Shown here piece by piece: positions 55,336-63,560 of a stretch of 64,000 bases of DNA. The notes beneath the pieces were generated by a model that was not told the DNA's origin, did no database searches, and was given only the letters and a program-made list of their open reading frames with translations. The first letter of the stretch is position 1. Every line of letters starts with the position of its first letter. The DNA comes from Aradus depressus (Eukaryota; Arthropoda; Insecta; Hemiptera; Aradidae), in assembly GCA_963662175.1 (NCBI GenBank), contig OY759221.1, positions 20,757,027 to 20,821,026 on the forward strand, read 5' to 3'. The position numbers and the translations under genes were made by a program.

Positions 55336-56594
55336 CATCCCTTTCTCAAAACTTAATTTAGTCTTTTTGAGCAGCGTAGTCTTGAGACTAGACATTCATT
55401 TAATTTATTTTTGAGTTCATTAAATGTTAGCAAATATAGAATAAAATGACGTTAATGTGGAATATATCAGATAACCTTGGATTTACGTTAGGATAATTTA
55501 TCTAGAAAGTCAGACAACGAAGTTAATGGTGGAGGGAGGGGATACACATTCTGGGGTATTTTATTTTTAGCTAAATATTAGTTATTATTCCACCTATTGA
55601 TTTATATGTATCATCATGGATGCTGGTTGTTGCACCCAGCAACAGTTGCACCTTTATAAATAAAAGAAAAAAAAAAAAAAAATCAAACATTTTGAAAAAC
55701 GAACTCCTGATTCATGTTGAGTAAATTTGAAAATAAATATTTGTTTAATACACTGATGCTTTGTGCTTATTTTCTGTCCAGGTTTTTTTAAAATACATTG
55801 ATGCTTTGTGCACATTTTCGACCCAGGTTTTTTTAGTAACTTTTGTATTTTTTCTGTTAGGCTATATTTACTTGGAATCCTCTATGATGTAGGTTTGGTC
55901 TGTGGAACAGACACTCGAATGAAAACAAGAGAGTTTCTTGGTTTATCTATGGATCCTTTTTAAGGTTTCGTAAACCAAGGATGGATAGAGGACGACCGAC
56001 AGACTACGACGAAGGCAATATCTAAGAAACGTCTCGTGAAGATCTCGAGATCAATTGTATTTCATATTTTGATATATTTCATCTAACTTTTGGAATTTTA
56101 AAATGTAAATTTAGATTCTACGCATTGAGTTTAACGCCTATCTAGTTAGAACATAAGCAAGACTTTTGACTTCGTACTCGTTCAGCAGAGACTGAAATTG
56201 CCTATGTCGAAAGTCAAAATGCCGAAGAAATTTTGCGAGCGAAGTAAGCAATAAGGTCTCTTCCATAATTATAACAACAATACAGGTCATGGTGCAATAC
56301 AATTTCAATGTAATTTCCATCGAAACTTCATCACCCTCAAACAGGTTTTACACAAAACTTGTTTGGAGGTTGTCACACGTGAGGGAACCTAACTGATTCA
56401 GAAAAAAACATTTTTTTTTTTTTTTATTGGTTTTATATTCCAAGAGCCATATAGTATTATTTAGTTTTGTACGTATCAATTTCATCTATATTTACTATGA
56501 TATTTGAGAGTGTATCAAGGGCGTGGTGTAGATCTCCTGGGAGACAAATTCAGGTTGTATAATGTAGGTCATGTTCCTTAATTACAAAACAAAA
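55336..56594. other. Intron 1 non-coding stretch
   Basis: A 45-bp tandem pair at about 55750-55835 ('acattgatgctttgtgc...ttttc...ccaggttttttta') is visible. No gene; short frames only. Confidence 0.5.
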
Positions 56595-56970
56595 AAAGTC
56601 GTCGGTGGATCACTGGTTATGTACTTCACCAGCACGAATTAATCAATTAAGTTTTCGCTCACCTTTCGAAGTCCAAACCCAATTGACCATTTGGGCTAAA
56701 ATTCAATATTTGAATTACATAGTGGCGTCTGACTCTTCTTTCAAAATTTTGAGTCGATAAATTCATTACCGATTTCGCGGGAAATTGATAGGTGCGATCA
56801 TTATGGTGTTTTGAATTTCGATATAAAATTTCATATCGATACATTCATTACATCAGCAGTTATCTGAATTTTTGAGTTGGCCTCCCTTCTAATCCCTCCC
56901 TCCTCTTTGGCTGATTATACTGAAATTTAAATGGTGTCATCCTTTTAAGGCTTTAAGTGTATATGATGTT
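56595..56970 (+). repeat. R1 copy
   Basis: 'aaaaaagtcgtcggtggatcactggttatgtacttcaccagcacg' (5' end with ACTTCACCAGC), 'gaccatttgggctaaaattcaat', 'gagtcgataaattcattacc', 'aaatttcatatcgatacattcattacatcagcagttatc', truncated after 'ggctttaagtgtatatgatg'. Confidence 0.8.
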
Positions 56971-57113
56971 TCCTGATTGAAGTTTCATTTGTATGTATTC
57001 GCTCCAATGTTATTATTCACCCTAGTTTTATAGTCATGATATTTTTCTGACACTATTTTAAAGTTTACACCAATAGTTGTTATTTTTGACACTAAAATTG
57101 TTATATATTTTAG

Positions 57114-57239
57114 GCGAAAGAGAGCAGGAGAAGCAAAAAATTAACGAAGAAACAATGGTTAACTCTAGTCGGAATAGGAAGTGTACATTTTTCTGGAGCT
57201 ATATGTATTTCACTGCAGGCCCCTTTCTATCCTCAGGAG
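57114..57239 (+). CDS. SLC18B1: SLC18B1-like transporter, exon 2
   Basis: Acceptor TATATTTTAG|GCG and donor GAG|GTAAGT, phase 0 at both ends, 42 codons. A basic stretch (AKESRRSKKLTKKQW) precedes transmembrane helix 1, LTLVGIGSVHFSGAICISLQ, ending APFYPQE at the first non-cytoplasmic loop. The same layout ('SREQVFVLISAAS...GPFFPKE') is found in vertebrate SLC18B1. Confidence 0.92.
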
Positions 57240-57473
57240 GTAAGTAATTTCGAATTCTATTTTTTAAATGCTTGCTAATAATGAAATGTCTATAAAAGGT
57301 TGGACAGGAGAGGTGTGATGGATGTCACGCATGAAACAGGATAATTATTGAGGTAGCTTTTAAGTTAATATCAATTAGAACGTGCATAAGCAATGCTGAT
57401 ATATCTACAAAAAATGAATTGGGTGAATCTATACATATTATATCAATCCACTCCTTTAGAAAGTACAAATTAA

Positions 57474-58217
57474 AACAAAATAGTGTTTACAGAACCCAGG
57501 ATCTCTTGAAGAAAAAAGCGGAATCAATTAAAACAAAGTATTGTATACAGTATGTAGATCCAGGATCCCTTGAAGAGAGAAGGGAAATCAAAACAAAATA
57601 TTGTTTACAGTAGGTAGATCCAGGATATCTTGAAGAAAAAAGGGAAATCAATTAAAACAAACTATTGTTTACAGTATGTAAATCCAGGATCCCTTGAAGA
57701 AAGAAGGGAAATCAAAATGAAATATTGTTTACAGTATGTAGATCCAGGATCCCTTGAAGAAAGAAGGGAAATCAAAACGAAATATTGTTTACAGTAGGTA
57801 GGTACATCCAGGATATCTTGAAGAAAAAAGGGAAATCAATTAAAACAAACTATTGTTTACAGTATGCAAATCCAGGATCCCTTGAAGAAAGAAGGGAAAT
57901 CAAAATGAAATATTGTTTACAGTAGGTTGATCCAGGATATCGTGAAGAAAAAAGGGAAATCAATTAAAACAAACTATTGTTTACAGTATGTAGATCCAGG
58001 ATCCCTTGAAGAAAGAAGGGAAATCAAAATGAAATATTGTTTACAGTATGTAGATCCAGGGTCTCTTGAGGAAAAAAGGGGAATACATTAAAACGAAATA
58101 TTGTTTACAGTATGTAGATCCAGGATATCTTGAAGAAAAAAGGGAAAATCAATGAAAACAAACTATTGTTTACAGTATGTAGATCCAGGGTCTTTTAAAG
58201 AAAAGGGGGTAATCTTC
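57474..58217 (+). repeat. Minisatellite of alternating 60/64-bp units (intron 2)
   Basis: About 11 full units and one partial. Each begins near CCAGGATCCCTTGAAGAAAG or CCAGGATATCTTGAAGAAAA and ends TATTGTTTACAGTATGTAGA. Two unit types alternate: 60 bp (AATCAAAATGAAATATTG) and 64 bp (AATCAATTAAAACAAACTATTG split by 4 extra bases), giving a higher-order dimer of about 124 bp from roughly 57618 on. Later units are more alike than the first and last, as expected of tandem spread from the centre. Each unit carries TTGTTTACAG, which looks like a splice acceptor. Confidence 0.95.
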
Positions 58218-58568
58218 TAGAATTAACTATTTTTAAATGTCTACTTTTCGAAGCGAGGAGGCCGGTAGAAACATGTAAGTCTGTGTTGAAGAAGATGTGT
58301 GTACACTCTGAGAATTTACAAGACCAAACATCCACAATCAGACGTTGAAAGAATACCTTTCCAAAGTTGTGGAGAGCCAGCAGAAGGATTGACCAATGAT
58401 AGTCTCTGGGAAGGTACATAAGAAGAGTGTGGATGCAAGAGTAGAATGAAAGGTTGAGTTTCTTCCTTCGAACTGATTTTTTTTTTTTAACATCCTTTAT
58501 TCCAGTCTTTACATTTCCCATCTGAATTTATAATATTTATTTTATAATTAATAATAATGTATTTCCAG
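58218..58568. other. Intron 2, 3' part
   Basis: No recognised repeat. It ends at acceptor ATTTCCAG. Confidence 0.5.
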
Positions 58569-58664
58569 GCTGAGAGTAAAGGAGCTACAGCCACAGAGTA
58601 TGGCCTTGTGTTTGGAAGTTTTGAGTTCGTCGCTTTCCTCAGTAGTCCCTTCATTGGAAAATAT
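58569..58664 (+). CDS. SLC18B1: SLC18B1-like transporter, exon 3
   Basis: 32 codons between TTTCCAG|GCT and TAT|GTAACT, phase 0/0. AESKGATATEYGLVFGSFEF, then VAFLSSPFIGKY: the loop after helix 1 and helix 2, ending in the GKY that opens MFS motif A. Confidence 0.93.
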
Positions 58665-58782
58665 GTAACTTTCTCAATTATTACTTTATTTTTCATGTAT
58701 CTATTAATAATATTTAATTTCCTAAATGAAAGACTACTTCCTTTTTACTAATATTCATTCTTAATTTTATTTTTTCTTCTAG

Positions 58783-58856
58783 ATGCGGTATGTTGGAGTG
58801 AAAACTACTCTAAATGTTGGCATGGCGCTGGCTGCAGTGTCTGCTATTTGTTTTGG
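58783..58856 (+). CDS. SLC18B1: SLC18B1-like transporter, exon 4
   Basis: Acceptor TTCTTCTAG|ATG, donor TTTTGG|GTTAGT (GT within a G run, 58857-58858), ends in phase 2. MRYVGVKTTLNVGMALAAVS plus AICFG: the rest of motif A (GKY.MRYVGVKTT) and helix 3. The donor is weak but the frame and homology require it. Confidence 0.88.
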
Positions 58857-60079
58857 GTTAGTTAATTATTATTATTACTTTCGCTGAAAATCAGAGAGGG
58901 ATGTAACTCCATAATATGCCTGATGGTTACCAAATAACCCATTCTTATTTCTCCAGTTGGAGAACGAAAGTACATTAAAGGGAAAAAATGAAAAAAATAA
59001 ATGAAGCCGTTAAGGTTCATAATTCTAGCTTTCTACTATATACACAATTATTGAAAATAGAAAAATAATATACAATTTTTTTTAAATATGTAAATCGTTA
59101 GTGGGACCATTTTGAATTAAAGGATGAGTGGGGTAATTGTTATTTCTGTTTAATGGTCTTAAAAATAAGATAGAAAGAACAAACCGTCCTTCTTTGATTT
59201 ATAGAGACAGAAAATTGTCTGTAAATTAAGTAATTAAATGAATTGGTAGCCCACTAGGATGTGATACTTGTTCTGGGGCACACTCACTCTTAATTTATGG
59301 ACTATCATTCTATTAGATAAATAAAACAAACTTCTTTTTGAAATATTGTTTATTCCACAAATATTTTATACATATTCTACCGATTTTGGCATTACGTCAG
59401 GTTTAACTATAAACTAGTAGTTTGCGGAGTACGAACCATTCTTATACGAGTCCACCAGAATCAAAACTCACAATATCCATAAATCAAAATTTTGGGAATT
59501 TGCCAAAAACCTCTCTCGACTACAATTGAGGCGGTTAGAAGCAAAGGGATGTAAGTGACAAATCGGCTGACATTTATATATGTGTATTAACATCTTCCTT
59601 GGCACCTAACTTAACTACTGGCTAATGACTCCAACCCTCAACTTCTAGGCCCATTAAACCTAGGATATGGAGACTTTTCATTCTAACCAACGCCATATTT
59701 GAATTCAGCTCAAAAAATTGCAAAAATAACCACTGCCATCTCAATTTTGTTAATTTTGGATATTGTGAGTTTTGATTCTGGAGGACTCATACAGGGAAAA
59801 TGGTAGTCAGTGTGAACATTTTTGAGGAGTGACAGTACTCTCCAAGGGGAACAAAAAATGATCTATAAACCATTGTTCCATGCTCATTCGTTTCGAGGTT
59901 ATTGAATTTTTTTATCTAGATGCTGGTTTTTGTTATTAAATCGCACTTACTTAGCTACCCTTCACTCTAAGATACCACTATCCAAAAGCTCGTAGAATTT
60001 CCTATAAAAAATACTCTACTCAAGTATCTGAAGCTTTTAGTGAGCAATGAGACTTATTTTGTGTTTTTCTGTTTATCAG
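58857..60079. other. Intron 4 with a MITE
   Basis: About 1.2 kb. Contains the MITE at 59448-59788 and, at about 59335-59400, a diverged hairpin-MITE-like stretch whose minus strand reads CCTGACGTAATGCCAAAATC then GGTAGAA. Otherwise unrecognised. Confidence 0.55.
59448..59788. mobile_element. MITE with 31-bp inverted repeats (intron 4)
   Basis: Left end GAGTCCACCAGAATCAAAAC then TCACAATATCCA. The right end is the inverse with one mismatch (GAGTCCTCCAGAATC). Flanks share ATAC (possible short duplication). The 341-bp interior is non-coding. Confidence 0.88.
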
Positions 60080-60227
60080 ACTGCTGGACCTGGTGCAGAC
60101 CCATGCTGCCTTCATCTCACTCTCTTTCCTGCTAAGAATGACCGAGTCTCTTGGATCCACCTCAGCGCTAGTGTCTGCCTTTTCCATCACCGCCGCTGTA
60201 TTTCCTCAGAGTGTCGCAACCACCTTT
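60080..60227 (+). CDS. SLC18B1: SLC18B1-like transporter, exon 5
   Basis: Acceptor TTATCAG|A, donor TTT|GTACGT; enters in phase 2 (the split glycine codon GG|A) and leaves in phase 0. Encodes LLDLVQTHAAFISLSFLLRM, TESLGSTSALVSAFSITAAV, FPQSVATTF: helix 4 with the conserved Arg of MFS motif B in 'FLLRMTESLG', where vertebrate SLC18B1 has 'FLVRVMDAVS', and the loop into helix 5. Confidence 0.94.
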
Positions 60228-60307
60228 GTACGTATTCCTCCTTATTTGTGAATCACTTTTGCCATTCGCAACATATACTTATTAAAGTGTTTTATATTTG
60301 TTTTTAG

Positions 60308-60376
60308 GCAACATTAGAAGTATTTTACGGTTTGGGCTATATTGTAGGACCAACCTTAGGAGGCCTTATATTTTCG
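60308..60376 (+). CDS. SLC18B1: SLC18B1-like transporter, exon 6
   Basis: 23 codons, TTTTTAG|GCA to TCG|GTAAGA, phase 0/0. ATLEVFYGLGYIVGPTLGGL plus IFS, the helix 5 antiporter signature (motif C: G-x-G-x-x-x-GP-x-x-GG), diagnostic of drug/proton antiporter-type MFS proteins. Confidence 0.95.
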
Positions 60377-60470
60377 GTAAGAAACATACCTTGTTTTATT
60401 TCATAATAAACTTTTCAAAATAATAATATTTTCTTCATAATTCTTTTTGAATTTTTTTATAACTTTCTAG

Positions 60471-60585
60471 ATAGGAGGTTATAAATTACCATTCATAATT
60501 ATGGGTACAACGATGCTGCTGGCTGTTTTTTTCGTTTTCCTTGTTTTGCCGCCTATTGAGAAAATTAACGAAGACCATTCAGATT
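60471..60585 (+). CDS. SLC18B1: SLC18B1-like transporter, exon 7
   Basis: TTTCTAG|ATA to GATT|GTAAGT, phase 0 in and phase 1 out. IGGYKLPFIIMGTTMLLAVF and FVFLVLPPIEKINEDHSD: helix 6, followed by the start of the long central cytoplasmic loop. Confidence 0.94.
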
Positions 60586-60837
60586 GTAAGTCTTAACCAG
60601 ATGTTATTTCGAAAGTAAAACGAGAAATTGAATATTTTTCTTGTCACGACCTCTATACCAGACCTCCAAGGTATTCTGCTGCGGCCCGTGATGGAACTCA
60701 AAACTAATTTTTAAAGTTAAATATTAACTCTAATGACTTTACAGCTTGATGTCTGCTTTGCGAGATTTGTTAGACGAATCCAATGCCAAAATGAGTCTTA
60801 ATTGGTTAATATTCCTTTGTGGCTATTTATAAAAAAT

Positions 60838-61335
60838 TAGCGTGCTTGCCTACTGTGCTCAGGTTTGCTCATTCGAAACCCTTGTGTATTTTATGTGGGA
60901 GGGGAAAAAAACCTTAAGCACGCTGTCCTTCGGAATGAACGTTAAGCAATGGTCCCGAGCTTGTGCGAAAGATTCCTACCTAAATTAACCCTGGGTTGGC
61001 AAAATTGAGGACTCCCATAGTAGAATCGGGCCCATGTCCGAAAGGAGATAGATGACATAACCTCGTTAAAGTTAGTTAGTTATTATGACTCATGCCCGGG
61101 CTTTAACTACGAGGTCATATCGTCTACTACCAGAGCGCTCTTTCGTCACTCTGGTGGACATGAGCCCGATTCTACTGTGAGAGTCCTAAATTTTGCCTAT
61201 CCTCCTAGATAAAATAAACTAAGGGCCTCTGCCGGGTTTCGAACCCACCCTTGAGCTCAGAAGGCAAGCACGCATACCGAGCTACCGGCGCCCTCTAACC
61301 TCGTTATATTTTAAAGCTCGGTTATAATTCACTAA
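60838..61335 (+). mobile_element. Old SINE1 copy interrupted by a younger SINE1
   Basis: Plus-strand, diverged. It runs 'agcgtgcttgcctactgtgctcagg' to 'gatgacataacctcgtta' (61068) and resumes after the insertion as 'tattttaaagctcggttataattcact', a decayed 'ttaaagcccgggcatgagtcat'. Box B is damaged (CATTCGAAACCC). Confidence 0.85.
61069..61295 (-). mobile_element. SINE1 copy nested in another SINE1
   Basis: Minus-strand copy with an 11-bp duplication, TAACCTCGTTA, at 61058-61068 and 61296-61306. The centre is deleted between 'ttttgcctatcc' and 'tcctagataaaataaac'. Tetramer tail (GTTAGTTAGTTATTATG). Confidence 0.92.
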
Positions 61336-61594
61336 AACAAACAGCAACAAACATTAGGCATTTTTAATGTTAGAATAATGTTTGAATTAGAAAATTATTT
61401 TTCCCATAAATTACCGTTCCGGAGGTTGATTCTACGCATTTGATTGATACATTCTGGCAACATTTGAAATTATAAGTTTTTTACCGGGCAGTGAAAGTGC
61501 ATGTTTTTATTTTTTCTAGTCAATAACTCTATTATCTATTTTCCCATGTATTTATTTATTTTATTTACTCTTAATAGTATTTATTTTTTTACAG

Positions 61595-61710
61595 TTGGAA
61601 TAAGGGACTTACTGAGGGTGCCAGGGGTTGTAATAGACTCCTTAAGTGTCTTTGGAACATCCATAAGTATGGGATTTCTTGCAGCCACCTTAGAGCCACA
61701 CATTCGGGAG
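61595..61710 (+). CDS. SLC18B1: SLC18B1-like transporter, exon 8
   Basis: TTTTTTTACAG|TT to GAG|GTAATA; enters in phase 1 and leaves in phase 0. FGIRDLLRVPGVVIDSLSVF and GTSISMGFLAATLEPHIRE: the end of the central loop and helix 7. 'AATLEPHI' corresponds to 'DPTLSLFV' in vertebrate SLC18B1. Confidence 0.94.
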
Positions 61711-62149
61711 GTAATAAAAAGATAATTTCGAAATTTTAGCTCGAAAATTCTTCACTTTGCAACTGTTACATTTAAAACACCTCAAATCAGAGATGCTATT
61801 AGATTTTGGCAGATGTGGTCAATCGGAAGCGGTGACTGCGTACTTCGATTATTTCGAAAATAAAGTAAATATAAGAAAATTGTATAACAGAATTGTTTTC
61901 CTTATCATATGGAACATTCTTGGTGATTATTTGGGCGCTAATAAGCCATTTCCAGAAAAACACAAAATTATTATTATAAGAACTTATTAGTCTTGTGTTT
62001 ATATACTGTCTTGTGTTTAAGATATTATTACCTGACAAATAAAAGTTTCTTTTCAAACTTTTTTAACATTTATATTGTCTAATTCCACAAAAAAATATGT
62101 ACATATAGTATACGGACTTACGTCATCGTTTGCACTAAGTTCAACAGTA

Positions 62150-62600
62150 ACAAATACTGCGTTTGTAAAATCAGTATTTGTAATATCAGTATTTGTTAAG
62201 TCATGGCTGTTGATGGTAGCAAAACCGAAAATACTCCCATATAATTTATATAACCTGTGAATAGGGCGCCAGTAGCTCAGTGGGATGCGGTTCGAAACCC
62301 GACCGAGGTCCTTAGTTTATTTTATCTGGGATGCAAAATAAACTTAAAGCACGCCGTCGTTCCGATGGGACGTTAAGCGATGGTCCCGAGCCTGTACGAT
62401 GTCAGGTACTCGTTAAAGACCCCTACTCTAAGTGAATATAAATCAGTAGAGTCGGGCTCATGTCCACCAGAGTGACGAAAGAGCGCTCTGGCAGTAGGCG
62501 ATATGACCTCGTAGTTAAAACCCGGGCATGAGTCATAAAACCTAACCTAACCTATAATTTGTGAAATGGACAATATTTTTAAAAAATATACGTTTTTCTT
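62150..62600 (+). repeat. Hairpin-MITE copy split by a SINE1
   Basis: 'gttaagtcatggctgttgatggtagcaaaaccgaaaatactcccatataattt' (hammerhead-like core 62207-62231) and, after the SINE, 'ataatttgtgaaatggacaatatttttaaaaaatatacg' match the MITE at 35904-36019 and its flank. Confidence 0.8.
62266..62553 (+). mobile_element. SINE1 copy with shortened head
   Basis: Head 'gggcgccagtagctcagtgggatgcggttcgaaaccc': box A and box B are fused by loss of about 30 bp. The centre lacks 'aaatttaggg...cccata'. Tail AAAACCTAACCTAACCTA. Likely imperfect duplication TATAACCTGTGAA versus TATAATTTGTGAA. Confidence 0.88.
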
Positions 62601-62635
62601 CATATTTTTTATTTATTAAGTGTTTCACAATCATA

Positions 62636-63000
62636 TATATAAAGCTATAACTCACGAACGGCTTGATGGATTTGATTAATTTTTTTTTTAATTTGTTCGT
62701 CATCGTCTTGGAAGGTTATAGGCGTATTAGTACCTCAATATCTGGTCCATCCCAGCATCCACCCACGCAATCTTTGTAACTCGAAAACCATTGCAACGAT
62801 TAATAAGAAATCTTTTTGAATAAGTTAGTTTTAGCTCCAAAGCTAGCGTTACTACAGTTGAAGGACTATAAGCCTTATTCCGTATGAATAATTGAAAATT
62901 ATAACATCATGAATGTACTGCCGAGGAACTGAATAGCCTTATAGGAGATATTGGGAGAAAAGTCAAAGTTCCTCGGGCAACGCCGGGTATTACTGCTAGT
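62636..63000 (+). mobile_element. Helitron-like non-autonomous element
   Basis: Opens 'tataaagctataactcacgaacggcttgatggatttga', close to the start of many insect Helitron-like elements, and ends CGGGCAACGCCGGGTATTAC then TGCTAGT, the typical CTAG-type 3' end preceded by a GC-rich hairpin (GGGCAACGCCGGG). No Rep/helicase coding. About 365 bp. Confidence 0.7.
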
Positions 63001-63034
63001 ATCTCTCTAAGCATCATTAGGAATATTATGTGCT

Positions 63035-63235
63035 TTCTTGAACCCCGCGAATTTTGATCACCAGGTTATTGTCCGTATGAAGTCTTTGTAGACTTTCAAT
63101 TACAGACGGAGAATCGCAACATACCATACAATAAAACACCTTCCAAACCCATAATACGACTTAAGGCACATTCAAGGGCACACAGCTCGGCGGTATGAAT
63201 ACTGCAGTTTCTTCCTCATTATTTCCAGTCCATTC
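63035..63235 (-). pseudogene. LINE RNase H remnant
   Basis: Minus-strand frames give HTAELCALECALSRIM in one frame, then CDSPSVIESLQRLHTDNNLV and IKIRGVQEST in another: RNase H blocks 'TAEL.A...AL' and 'DS.SVI..L', common in Jockey/I LINEs. At least one frameshift and several stops. A dead fragment of about 65 codons. Confidence 0.7.
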
Positions 63236-63369
63236 ACAACCGCGCAACCTACTTCTCTGTATCTATGTGTACACCTTTGTGTAATTAGACAATATAAATC
63301 TTTGAAAATATGTTCTTTGCTTTTATTAACTTTTCAGATATTGTCACCTGTATGTTGTTCTGTTTTCAG

Positions 63370-63560
63370 TTCAAGCTGACGCCAGTGTCCAACGGTCTCA
63401 TGTTCATTATCAGTGGTGGCACCTACGCTCTCATGGCTCCCTTCGTAGGCAGGCTCTGTGATCGATGGGTCTACCCCAAAAGAGTTATGACTTTTGGAAA
63501 TATCTTTATTATAATCAGCTATCTACTCATTGGACCTGCACCTTTCCTTCCTATACCAAA
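63370..63560 (+). CDS. SLC18B1: SLC18B1-like transporter, exon 9
   Basis: TCTGTTTTCAG|TTC to CCAAA|GTAAGC, phase 0 in and phase 2 out, 63 codons. FKLTPVSNGLMFIISGGTYA, LMAPFVGRLCDRWVYPKRVM, TFGNIFIIISYLLIGPAPFL: helix 8, the second-half copy of motif A (GRLCDRWVYPKR, with the conserved Gly-Arg-Asp-Arg), and helix 9. 'LLIGPAPFLPI' corresponds to 'MLLGPVPILHI' in vertebrate SLC18B1. The next exon, expected to encode helices 10-12, lies right of the window. Confidence 0.95.

Larger units (their letters stand above)
60586..61594. other. Intron 7 with nested SINE1 copies
   Basis: About 1 kb. Holds the SINE-in-SINE structure at 60838-61335. It ends in a T-rich tract and acceptor TTTTTTTACAG. Confidence 0.7.
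61711..63369. other. Intron 8 with hairpin-MITE, SINE1, Helitron-like and LINE remnants
   Basis: 1.66 kb. 61711-62150 shows no recognised repeat. The rest is listed separately. Confidence 0.6.

Noticed and set aside
57419..57613. Small plus-strand reading frame over the minisatellite
   Set aside because: It is open only because the repeat unit lacks stops in that frame. No motif, and later unit variants break it.
57474..58217. CRISPR-like direct repeat array
   Set aside because: Units are contiguous with no unique spacers, and the context is a eukaryotic intron. A minisatellite.
61757..61990. 77-codon frame in intron 8
   Set aside because: No transporter motif, not flanked by splice sites in phase, and exons 8 and 9 join correctly without it.
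10770..62553. tRNA genes at the SINE1 and SINE2 heads
   Set aside because: Boxes A and B are present, but there is no complete cloverleaf with paired acceptor stem, and the heads are always followed by the same SINE body. Treated as SINE promoters.
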